A stretch of 64,000 nucleotides of DNA, from the NCBI RefSeq assembly GCF_020012125.1, contig NZ_JAIFAG010000001.1, positions 1,116,001 through 1,180,000 on the forward strand. Reading direction: 5' to 3'. This stretch comes from Hymenobacter psoromatis. GTDB taxonomy: Bacteria > Bacteroidota > Bacteroidia > Cytophagales > Hymenobacteraceae. The notes under the pieces are model-generated. The model saw only the letters and a list, made by a program, of their open reading frames with translations. It was not told the origin of the DNA and did no database searches. Both the position numbers and the translations under genes were made by a program. Positions 40,836 to 48,202 of this stretch are shown here, in pieces; position 1 is the first letter of the stretch; every line of letters starts with the position of its first letter.

Positions 40836-42032
40836 CTACCCCCCCAATCCCGCGCACTGCCGCGCTATTTCCAGCTCCTCATTCGTCGGCACCACTAGGA
40901 TTTTCGCCCGCGATTCCGGCGCGCTCAGGTCGCGCAGGCCGGGCTGGCGTTGCTGGTTAAGCTGCTCATTTAAAACCAGGCCGAAAAAGCCCATATCCTG
41001 GCACACAAGCTGGCGCACCAGGGCATCGTTTTCGCCCACGCCGGCGGTGAAAACCAGCGCGTCGAGGCCGCCGAGCACGGCCGTGTAGGCCCCCACGTAC
41101 TGCCGGATGCGGTAGGCGTAGAGATTGTAGGCCAGGGTAGCGGCCGGGTCGCCGGCCGCCCGCGCCACCCCGATGTCGCGCATGTCATTAGCTCCGGTCA
41201 GGCCCAACATGCCGCTCTGTTTGTTGAGGACGGTAGCAACGTCGGCCGGCGCGTAGCCCAGCGCGTCTTGCAGATGCAGCAGAATGGTGGGGTCAAGGTC
41301 GCCGGTGCGGGTGCCCATCACCAGGCCGGCCAGCGGGCTAAAACCCATGCTGGTATCCAGCGACTTATCATCGCGCACGGCCGCCGCGCTGCACCCGTTG
41401 CCCAGGTGCAGGGTGATGAGGCGGGCCTCGGGCCGGCCCAGGTAAGCGGCCGCCTGCGCAGCCACGTACTGATGGCTGGTGCCGTGAAAGCCGTACTTGC
41501 GAATGCCATGCTCGGTATAGAGGGGGGTAGGGAGCGCGTAGCGAAAGGCGTAGTCGGGCAAGGTCTGGTGAAAAGCCGTGTCGAACACCGCCACCTGCCG
41601 CGCCGCCGGAAACACCTGCTCCGCTACCTCAATGCCCACCAGGTTGGCCGGATTATGCAACGGGGCCAGCGCAAATAGCCGCCGGATTTCGGCCTTTACC
41701 GCCGCGTCAATAACCGTGGCGGCCGTGAATCGGTCGCCGCCGTGCACTACCCGATGGCCCACCACGGCCACTTCGCTGAGGTCTTGCAGCACACCGCCCG
41801 GCGCGGCCGTGAGCAGGCGCACCACCTCGCGCAGGCCGGCCGCGTGGTCGGGGAGGGGTAGGGTCAGGTGCTGCTCGGTTGGCGTTTCGCCGCCGAAAAC
41901 CCGGTGGGTGATAGTGGCTTGTTCGTCGCCGATGCGCTCGACCAGGCCGCTGCACAGCGGCTGCTCATTGGGCCAGGCAAAGAGCTGGTATTTGATGGAA
42001 CTGCTACCGGAGTTGATGATGAAGATGTTCAA
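40836..42032 (-). CDS. ackA: acetate kinase
   Basis: Converts acetyl phosphate + ADP to acetate + ATP. 398 residues from a TTG at 42032 (LNIFIINSGSSSIKYQLF), which places the substrate-binding Asn as in other AckA proteins; another TTG at 42065 would add 11 residues encoded by a 12/13-base tandem duplication. ASKHA fold with ITLHLGNGCS, SMGFSPLAGLVMGTRTGDLDP and GVGENDALVR. Downstream of pta on the same strand with a 41-bp-arm palindrome between them. Confidence 0.95.
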   Translation of the reverse strand: MNIFIINSGSSSIKYQLFAWPNEQPLCSGLVERIGDEQATITHRVFGGETPTEQHLTLPLPDHAAGLREVVRLLTAAPGGVLQDLSEVAVVGHRVVHGGDRFTAATVIDAAVKAEIRRLFALAPLHNPANLVGIEVAEQVFPAARQVAVFDTAFHQTLPDYAFRYALPTPLYTEHGIRKYGFHGTSHQYVAAQAAAYLGRPEARLITLHLGNGCSAAAVRDDKSLDTSMGFSPLAGLVMGTRTGDLDPTILLHLQDALGYAPADVATVLNKQSGMLGLTGANDMRDIGVARAAGDPAATLAYNLYAYRIRQYVGAYTAVLGGLDALVFTAGVGENDALVRQLVCQDMGFFGLVLNEQLNQQRQPGLRDLSAPESRAKILVVPTNEELEIARQCAGLGG

Positions 42033-42063
42033 GGAATTTAGGTAAGAATTTAGGTTAAGAATC

Positions 42064-42165
42064 AAAGAGAACGGTCATGCTGAGCTTGTCGAAGCATCTC
42101 TACCACGCCGTTCGGGTGTCGTTCGGTAGAGATGCTTCGACAAGCTCAGCATGACCGTTCTCTTT
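42064..42165. repeat. 41-bp-arm palindrome inside the pta-ackA operon
   Basis: Perfect arms at 42064-42104 and 42125-42165 (AAAGAGAACGGTCATGCTGA.. / complement), 20-nt loop. Core words GTCATGCTGAGCTTGTCGAA and GAAGCATCTC relate it to the palindrome at 44865-44982. Confidence 0.93.
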
Positions 42166-42197
42166 ATTCGCTGAAATCACTGGACCGCCAACTCACT

Positions 42198-44288
42198 TCA
42201 CATCTGGCTCTGAATGGCCGTAATCACCACGGTATTAAATACATCGTCCACCGTGCAGCCGCGGCTCAGGTCATTCACCGGCTTGTTCAGCCCTTGCAGC
42301 ACGGGGCCGATGGCGAGCGCGCCGGTTTCGCGCTGCACGGCCTTGTAGGTGTTGTTGCCGGTGTTGAGGTCGGGGAAGATGAGGACGCTGGCCTGGCCGG
42401 CCACCTCGGAATCGGGCAACTTCTGGCGGCCCACGAGCGGGTCCACGGCGGCATCGTACTGGATGGGGCCTTCCACCTTGAGGTCGGGGCGCTGCTGGCG
42501 CACCAGCTCGGTGGCTTGGCGCACCTTCTCCACATCGGCCCCCGCCCCGGAGCTGCCCGACGAGTACGAGAGCATCGCCACCCGCGGCGCGATGCCGAAC
42601 GCCGCGGCACTATCGGCCGACGAAATGGCGATTTCGGCCAGCTGCTCGGCGGTGGGGTTGGGATTTACGGCGCAGTCGCCGAACACGGCCACGCGGTCGG
42701 GCAGGCACATGAAAAACACCGACGACACCACCGACACGCCCGGCTTGGTTTTGATGAACTGCAAGGCCGGCCGAATCGTGTGCTGCGTGGTGTGCGCCGC
42801 CCCCGACACCATGCCGTCAGCATCGCCCTGATATACCATCATAGTGCCGAAATACGACACGTCGCGCAACAGGTCGCGGGCCATGTCGTGGTTCACGCCC
42901 TTGTCTTTGCGCAACTCATAAAACGTCTCTACGTAGCCTGCGTACTGCGGCGAATTCATCGGGTCGAGCACGCGCAGGTGGGTAGGGGGTAGGCTGATGC
43001 CCAGGCGCTTAGCTGAGGCCGCGACCTCGGCCGGGTCGCCCAGGATGGTGAGGTCCACCACGTCCTGATGCAGCAGCTGCGCCGCCGCGCGCAGAATGCG
43101 GTCGTCGTTGCCCTCGGGCAGCACAATGTGGCGGCGCTGGCGCTTGGCCCATTGCAGCAGCCGGTACTGAAACATGTGGGGGGTAAGCCCTTCCGACTGA
43201 AAGCTGACCAGCTTTTCTTCCAAAGCCCGCACGTCCACGAACCGCTCAAAAGTGCTGATAGCCAGCTGAATTTTTTTCGGGTTATCGGCCCCGAAGCGTG
43301 ACTTCACCGCACTCACCCTGGTCGTGGTCTCGAAGGTGCCGGTCGTCACCGACAGAATGGGCACCGCGTCGGGCAGGCCTTCCAACAGCCGCATAATGGG
43401 CGGCGCGGGCTCGGAGCCGGCCGAGAGCACAATGCCCGCTACCCGCGGGTAGTTGGCCGACGTATTGGCCTGCAAGGCGCTCACGATGATGTCGCCCCGG
43501 TCGCCAGGCGTTACAATCAGTACGTTCTCCTTCAGGTAATTAAGAAAGTCCGGCACCTGCATCGCGCCGATGATGTAATTGTCTACTTGGTTGCCGAGGC
43601 CGGCTTCGCCGAAGAGCAATTTGCCACCCAGGCCGGCGTGAATTTCGCGCATGGTGGGGTGCAGCAGGTTAGGGTCGTCGGGGATAACGGCCAGCAGCAC
43701 GGCGGCCGGCAGCTGGTCGCGCAGCAGGGCCTGCACGTCGGCTACCTGGGCGGGCGGCACGCGGTTGGCCACCACCAGCAGCACCGGCACCTCGCGGCCC
43801 TCAAAACTGCGCAGCGCCGTGAGGACCGCACTCACCACCTGCGCCGTACGCTTATCGGCCCCCGACACTACCAGAATAACCGGTACACCCAGGTTTTTGG
43901 CGATGGATACGTTGGCATCGAACTCAAACGCGGTGCCCGCCCCCAGGAAGTCGCTACCCTCCACCACCGTAAAATCATAGTTGTCCTCCCAGTATTTGAA
44001 TTTACGGATAACCGTGTCAATTAATTCGCCCTGCGCACCGGTTTCGAGCAGGTGCAGCGCCTCGGAGCGAGTGTAGGCGTAGACATCGGCGGGGGGTAGG
44101 GGCAGCTTAAAGTAACTGCTGATGGTGGCTAGGTGCGGGTTGGCTTCCTGCGGGGGATTATAATCCACGAGCGGCTTGAAATAACCCACCCGGCGGGCCT
44201 GGCCCAGCAGCATATTCACTAGCCCCAGCAGCACCAGGGACTTGCCGCTGTACGGCTCGGCGGCGGCAATAAAAACGGCTTTCGTCAT
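42198..44288 (-). CDS. pta: phosphate acetyltransferase, long form
   Basis: Interconverts acetyl-CoA + Pi and acetyl phosphate. 696 residues: N-terminal P-loop-like domain (AAAEPYSGKSLVLLGLVN), DRTGG domain (about 215-330) and C-terminal PTA_PTB catalytic domain (from about 375: HIVLPEGNDDRILRAA ... GDADGMVSGAAHTTQHTIRPALQ ... SYSSGSSGAGADVEKVRQAT). The long form with a regulatory N-terminus is common in Bacteroidota and proteobacteria. Upstream partner of ackA; together they make ATP from acetyl-CoA and set acetyl-phosphate levels. Confidence 0.96.
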   Translation of the reverse strand: MTKAVFIAAAEPYSGKSLVLLGLVNMLLGQARRVGYFKPLVDYNPPQEANPHLATISSYFKLPLPPADVYAYTRSEALHLLETGAQGELIDTVIRKFKYWEDNYDFTVVEGSDFLGAGTAFEFDANVSIAKNLGVPVILVVSGADKRTAQVVSAVLTALRSFEGREVPVLLVVANRVPPAQVADVQALLRDQLPAAVLLAVIPDDPNLLHPTMREIHAGLGGKLLFGEAGLGNQVDNYIIGAMQVPDFLNYLKENVLIVTPGDRGDIIVSALQANTSANYPRVAGIVLSAGSEPAPPIMRLLEGLPDAVPILSVTTGTFETTTRVSAVKSRFGADNPKKIQLAISTFERFVDVRALEEKLVSFQSEGLTPHMFQYRLLQWAKRQRRHIVLPEGNDDRILRAAAQLLHQDVVDLTILGDPAEVAASAKRLGISLPPTHLRVLDPMNSPQYAGYVETFYELRKDKGVNHDMARDLLRDVSYFGTMMVYQGDADGMVSGAAHTTQHTIRPALQFIKTKPGVSVVSSVFFMCLPDRVAVFGDCAVNPNPTAEQLAEIAISSADSAAAFGIAPRVAMLSYSSGSSGAGADVEKVRQATELVRQQRPDLKVEGPIQYDAAVDPLVGRQKLPDSEVAGQASVLIFPDLNTGNNTYKAVQRETGALAIGPVLQGLNKPVNDLSRGCTVDDVFNTVVITAIQSQM

Positions 44289-44375
44289 AGTATTGGTTAA
44301 CGGAAGGAGGGGTAGGGGCGTTGGGTGAAATGCGCGGGCAGTAGCTTGCGGGCGTTTTCTATCTATGAGACTTAC

Positions 44376-44435
44376 ATAAATCGTTTGTCATTGCGAGCGC
44401 AACGAAGTGGAGCGCGGCAATGACAAACGATTTAT
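44376..44435. repeat. palindrome of the GCGAGCG family, short form
   Basis: Perfect 19-bp arms ATAAATCGTTTGTCATTGC / GCAATGACAAACGATTTAT with inner GCGC/GCGC pairs and loop AACGAAGTGGA. Lies between the divergent pta and thioesterase genes. Confidence 0.9.
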
Positions 44436-44456
44436 CTGAATGCTACCCCCTTCCAA

Positions 44457-44873
44457 ATGCCTTATTCCCAAACCTACTCCGTGCGCTGGGCCGAGCTGGA
44501 CCCCAACGGCCACATGCGCCACTCCGCCTACGCCGATTTTGCCGCCGATGTGCGCGTGAACTGGCTTGCCAGCCTGGGCTACACCGTCCAGAAATTTGCC
44601 GAATTGCGCCTCGGCCCCATCCTCTTCCGCGAAGAAACCAAGTTTTTGAAGGAGCTGCACGGCGGCGAAACCATCCGCGTAGATGGCGTGATGAAAGCCG
44701 CTACCCCCGACGGCAGCCGCTGGACCATCCTGCACACCATCTACAAGGCCGATGGCCGCGTGGCCGCTACCGTGGAGGTAGATGGGGCCTGGCTCGACCT
44801 CGACCGTCGCAAGCTCACCGTGCCACCCGCCGAATTGGCCCAGGCGCTGAGTAGTGAAGGCAATGAGCAATAG
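44457..44873 (+). CDS. acyl-CoA thioesterase (4HBT hotdog)
   Basis: 138 residues. Hotdog fold with the 4HBT signature YSVRWAELDPNGHMRHSAYADF, Asp in LDPNGHM being the catalytic residue. YbgC/FadM-like enzymes hydrolyse acyl-CoA or acyl-ACP thioesters. Its 3' end lies within the left arm of a large palindrome (44865-44906). Confidence 0.9.
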   Translation: MPYSQTYSVRWAELDPNGHMRHSAYADFAADVRVNWLASLGYTVQKFAELRLGPILFREETKFLKELHGGETIRVDGVMKAATPDGSRWTILHTIYKADGRVAATVEVDGAWLDLDRRKLTVPPAELAQALSSEGNEQ

Positions 44874-44982
44874 AAGAGCGTCATGCTGACGAAGGAAGCA
44901 TCTCGCGTAGGGTAGTAAACTTAATCGTTCAATGATGTGAGCGAGATGCTTCCTTCGTCAGCATGACGTTCTTCTATTGCTC
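44865..44982. repeat. 42-bp-arm palindrome between convergent genes
   Basis: Arms at 44865-44906 and 44941-44982 with one G-T position; core GTCATGCTGACGAAGGAAGC / complement. Overlaps the thioesterase stop and ends 23 bases before the DinB stop. Same family as the pta-ackA palindrome (GTCATGCTGA...GAAGCATCTC). Confidence 0.92.
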
Positions 44983-45004
44983 ATCAACCGCTACCCACTA
45001 CTCA

Positions 45005-45547
45005 TTACCCCAGCACCTTGCTGATGCGATGGAGCTGCTGCTGGTGGTGCAGCGCGTGGTCGAGCACCGAGGTAATCGTTTGGCCAATGGTGAGCCAGCC
45101 GGCGCGCGGGTGGCGAAAAACCGTGTGGTTCAGCTTAGTGCCCGGAAACTCGTGCAGTACCTGTTCCAGCTGCCGACGGATGCTCGTCCACTCGGCACGC
45201 AACTCGGGTAGTGGCGCGATGGTTTCGGGCGCGGGCGGCGGCGTCAGCATCGGCGGCACCTTGAACTTGAGGCCGGGCAGGCGCAGCGCCACCCGTAACA
45301 GTAGCGCGCGCAGGCGGTTTTTGTAGGTGCCGGGGCGCAGCGCGCCGGCGTCGGCGGCCAGGGTCTGGCGCAGCGCCTGCGTAATGCGCTTTTCGGTCGT
45401 CAGCAAATGGTGAATGACCTGGGCCGCTGCCCACTCGCCGGGCACGGGCGGCGTATAGGCACGCGGCCCCAGCGCCTCGGCCGCGGCCAGGGCGTGCTCG
45501 GTGGCCAGGTCGAGCTGCTCGAAGAGCAGGTGCAAGCGGTTAGTCAT
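45005..45547 (-). CDS. DinB-family protein
   Basis: 180 residues. Four-helix DinB/YfiT-like fold with metal-binding His in AAQVIHHLLTTE, and in VLDHALHHQQQLHRI near the end. Family members are thiol-transferases or hydrolases that use bacillithiol or similar thiols; the exact role is unknown. Convergent with the thioesterase gene. Confidence 0.85.
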   Translation of the reverse strand: MTNRLHLLFEQLDLATEHALAAAEALGPRAYTPPVPGEWAAAQVIHHLLTTEKRITQALRQTLAADAGALRPGTYKNRLRALLLRVALRLPGLKFKVPPMLTPPPAPETIAPLPELRAEWTSIRRQLEQVLHEFPGTKLNHTVFRHPRAGWLTIGQTITSVLDHALHHQQQLHRISKVLG

Positions 45548-45632
45548 GAGTGCGGGGTGGGAAGGGGGTAGGGCAACGCGTAGACCTTAACTACGCAGCA
45601 GACCGCCAAGCCGTTCGATGCGGGCCCCGGCG

Positions 45633-45640
45633 TAGCTTTG
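45633..45640 (+). promoter_or_regulatory. -7 promoter box TAGCTTTG
   Basis: Exact TAnnTTTG match 22 bases upstream of the GTG start of the UbiB-type gene; implies a 5' leader of about 16 bases. Confidence 0.5.
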
Positions 45641-45662
45641 AACAACAAGCAAGCCGGTAATC

Positions 45663-47393
45663 GTGCCCCGGCCCCGCTTACTACCACTCGCTAACTGCGC
45701 CGCCTTCGTGCTTTTCAAAAATACCATTTCCAACCTCACACGCATCCGGCAGGTGGCCGAGGTGCTACTGCGCTACGGCTTTGAGGACGTGGTGACGACG
45801 ACGCCCCTGCGCCGCCTGGTGAGCCAGAAGCGCCGCCTGCGCTGGCTGGAAAACGACGACCGCGCGGTATTTCAAACCACCCGCTGGGAGCGCATCCGGC
45901 TGATAATCGAAGAATTAGGCCCCACCTTCATCAAGCTGGCCCAGGCCCTGAGCAACCGCGCCGACCTGCTACCCCAGGCCCTCATCGACGAGTTTGAGAA
46001 GCTGCAAAGCAACGTGCCGCCCTTCCCCACCGTGGAGGCTCGCGCCATCGTAGAAGCCGAGCTGGGCCGCCCGCTGACCGAGGTATTCAGCGAGTTTGAG
46101 GACGTGCCCATCGGCTCGGCCAGCATCGGGCAGGTGCACCGGGCGCGCCTGCTCAGCGGCGAGGAGGTAGTGGTGAAAGTGCAGCGCCCCGGCGTGCGCG
46201 ACAAGGTGGAAGGCGACCTGCGCCTGCTCCACGAGCTGGTGCGCCTCACGGCTACTTTCCTGCGCGGCCAGGGCCTGGCCAACCCCCAGGGCGTGGTGGA
46301 TGCCTTCGAGCGCAGCATGACCAAAGAGCTGGACTATACCTCCGAAGCCCGCGCGATGGAACAATTGCGCAAGCTCTACGAAGACTACACTACCTTTTAC
46401 ATCCCGAAGCCCTACCGCGAGCTGAGTACCAGCAAAATCCTGGTTATTGAATTCGTAAATGGCTGTAAGATAACCGATAAGGCCCAGCTTCTGGTTTGGG
46501 GCCTCAGCCCCGAAACCGTGGCCGAAACGGGTATGGACATCTACCTGACCCAGATATTCGAGTTCGGGTTTTTCCACGCCGACCCGCACCCCGGCAACGT
46601 GCTCGTGCGCCCCGATGGTACGCTGGTGCTCATCGACTTTGGTATGGTGGGTAAGCTCACTAGGCAGCAGAAGTATGCTTTTGCGGGCGTCTTCATTAGC
46701 ATGGCCCGCCAGGATGCGCGTAGCATGGCGCTCAATTTTCGCCGCCTGGCCCTCAGCAGCGACATTCCCAATATGCGCGCCTTCGAGGCCGACCTCGGCC
46801 AGCTCATCGAAGACTTCGCGGTGCTCGACGTGCAGGACATGAGCATGGGCGACCTGGCCGACTCGCTGCAAGGTATTATCTACCAGTACAAATTGCAGGT
46901 GCCGGGCGCGGTATTTCTCATTCTGCGGGCACTGGTTATTCTGGAAGGTATCGGCAAGGTGCTGCACCCGCACTTCAATACCTTCGAGTTTGTGCGGCCC
47001 TACGGGGCCAAAATTCTTAAGGAACAGTATTCGCCCGAAAATATTCTGAACGAGGCTGAGTACACGGGCACCCAGCTGCTGGCCCTGCTTCAGACCCTAC
47101 CCACCGACCTGCGCCAGATAACCCGCAAAATCAGCAAGGGCGAGTTGCGGGTGAAGGTGGAGCTGAGCGGCTACACCAGCCTGCTGCGCAAGGCCGACCA
47201 GCTCGTGAGCCGCACCGTGCTGGCGCTGCTGGCGGTGGGCACGCTGCTCTTCGCAGGCTTGAGTTTGCTCGGCCGCTACCCCCCGCAGATGCCGTATTTC
47301 CGCGGCCTACCCCTCGTAACGTGGTACAGCCTCGGAGCCACCGCATTCTTGCTGCTGCTGCTCACGCTACCCCGCCGCACGCGCCGGGAGTAG
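45663..47393 (+). CDS. ABC1/AarF/UbiB-family atypical kinase
   Basis: 576 residues from GTG 45663 (a GTG at 45708 is also possible). UbiB features: GPTFIKLAQALSNRADLLP, where the usual KxGQ reads KLAQ; the Ala-rich nucleotide loop PIGSASIGQVHRA; ExD catalytic loop in FFHADPHPGNVLV and LIDFGMVG; two C-terminal transmembrane helices (VLALLAVGTLLFAGLSLLG, YSLGATAFLLLLLTL). Supports isoprenoid-quinone synthesis or lipid extraction at the membrane. Neighbouring Uma2 gene starts 25 bases downstream. Confidence 0.92.
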   Translation: MPRPRLLPLANCAAFVLFKNTISNLTRIRQVAEVLLRYGFEDVVTTTPLRRLVSQKRRLRWLENDDRAVFQTTRWERIRLIIEELGPTFIKLAQALSNRADLLPQALIDEFEKLQSNVPPFPTVEARAIVEAELGRPLTEVFSEFEDVPIGSASIGQVHRARLLSGEEVVVKVQRPGVRDKVEGDLRLLHELVRLTATFLRGQGLANPQGVVDAFERSMTKELDYTSEARAMEQLRKLYEDYTTFYIPKPYRELSTSKILVIEFVNGCKITDKAQLLVWGLSPETVAETGMDIYLTQIFEFGFFHADPHPGNVLVRPDGTLVLIDFGMVGKLTRQQKYAFAGVFISMARQDARSMALNFRRLALSSDIPNMRAFEADLGQLIEDFAVLDVQDMSMGDLADSLQGIIYQYKLQVPGAVFLILRALVILEGIGKVLHPHFNTFEFVRPYGAKILKEQYSPENILNEAEYTGTQLLALLQTLPTDLRQITRKISKGELRVKVELSGYTSLLRKADQLVSRTVLALLAVGTLLFAGLSLLGRYPPQMPYFRGLPLVTWYSLGATAFLLLLLTLPRRTRRE

Positions 47394-47417
47394 GCTTTTC
47401 CAGCTTATCTTGCTGCT

Positions 47418-48032
47418 ATGACGCCCACGCTGCCCTCCGTTATCACCGATATCTCGCAGCTCGACCTGAGCCAGTCGTACACCTACGCCGATTACCTGAG
47501 CTGGAAATTCACGGAATATGTGGAGCTGATACGCGGTAAGGTGATGCGCAAAATGTCGGCCCCCGTCACCGCGCATCAGCGGTGCTCCATGAATTTTAGC
47601 CGAGAAATAGGCTTTTACTTAAAGAGTAAAACCTGCGAAGTTTTCGCCGCGCCCTTCGATGTGCGGCTGACCCGCAACACCGGCAACGGCGACGCGCAGG
47701 TGCGCACCGTGGTGCAGCCCGACCTCTGCGTGGTTTGCGACCCCACTAAGCTAGACCGCCGTGGCTGCCTCGGCGCGCCCGACTGGATTATCGAAATTAT
47801 CTCGCCCGGCACGGCCGCCTACGATAATCACACCAAGTTCAACCTCTACGCCGAGAATGGGGTAGGCGAGTATTGGATAGTCTTTCCCGGCGAGCGCAGC
47901 ATCTCGGTCTACACGCTGCAAGATAGTGATTACCAGCTCCAAGGCGACTACTACGAGCCCGGCTTGGTACCCAGCCGCACCTTGCCCGAGCTGCAATTGC
48001 AGTGGGCCGACGTGTTTGAGAACGTAGGGTAA
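47418..48032 (+). CDS. Uma2-family (DUF820) PD-(D/E)XK nuclease-like protein
   Basis: 204 residues. Conserved Uma2 pattern: YTYADYLSW...VELIRGKVMRKMSAPVTAHQ, then active-site QPDLCVVCD and PDWIIEIISPGTA (Asp, Glu, with the Lys of KFNLYAENGVGEYWIV). Families are greatly expanded in cyanobacteria and some Bacteroidota; function is uncertain, nuclease activity assumed from the fold. Confidence 0.88.
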   Translation: MTPTLPSVITDISQLDLSQSYTYADYLSWKFTEYVELIRGKVMRKMSAPVTAHQRCSMNFSREIGFYLKSKTCEVFAAPFDVRLTRNTGNGDAQVRTVVQPDLCVVCDPTKLDRRGCLGAPDWIIEIISPGTAAYDNHTKFNLYAENGVGEYWIVFPGERSISVYTLQDSDYQLQGDYYEPGLVPSRTLPELQLQWADVFENVG

Positions 48033-48099
48033 ACCAGGGGGTAGGGCGCACAGCAAGGACTCGCGGCCGGCCGATGGCGTAGTTATGCAGGCGCAGTAA

Positions 48100-48131
48100 T
48101 TGCCGGGCCGCCCCGCTGCCCGGTAGCTTTG
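48100..48131 (+). promoter_or_regulatory. ppk1 promoter TTG-21-TAGCTTTG
   Basis: -7 box TAGCTTTG at 48124-48131 and TTG at 48100-48102; start codon 72 bases downstream. Confidence 0.55.
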
Positions 48132-48158
48132 TGCCACAGCACCACCCGCGCCGTCCAC

Positions 48159-48198
48159 AAAATCCGTAAAGTCCGTTAAAATTCGTGCTAATCAGTGG
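48159..48198. repeat. AAATCCGT... repeat fragment in the ppk1 leader
   Basis: AAAATCCGTAAAGTCCGTTAAAATTCGTGCTAATCAGTGG resembles a widespread intergenic word (here cut to its units AATCCGT and CTAATCAGTGG). It lies between promoter and start of ppk1. Confidence 0.45.
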
Positions 48199-48202
48199 TC
48201 CT

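Noticed and set aside
41268..41678. 136-codon frame antisense to ackA
   Set aside because: Shadow of a well-supported gene.
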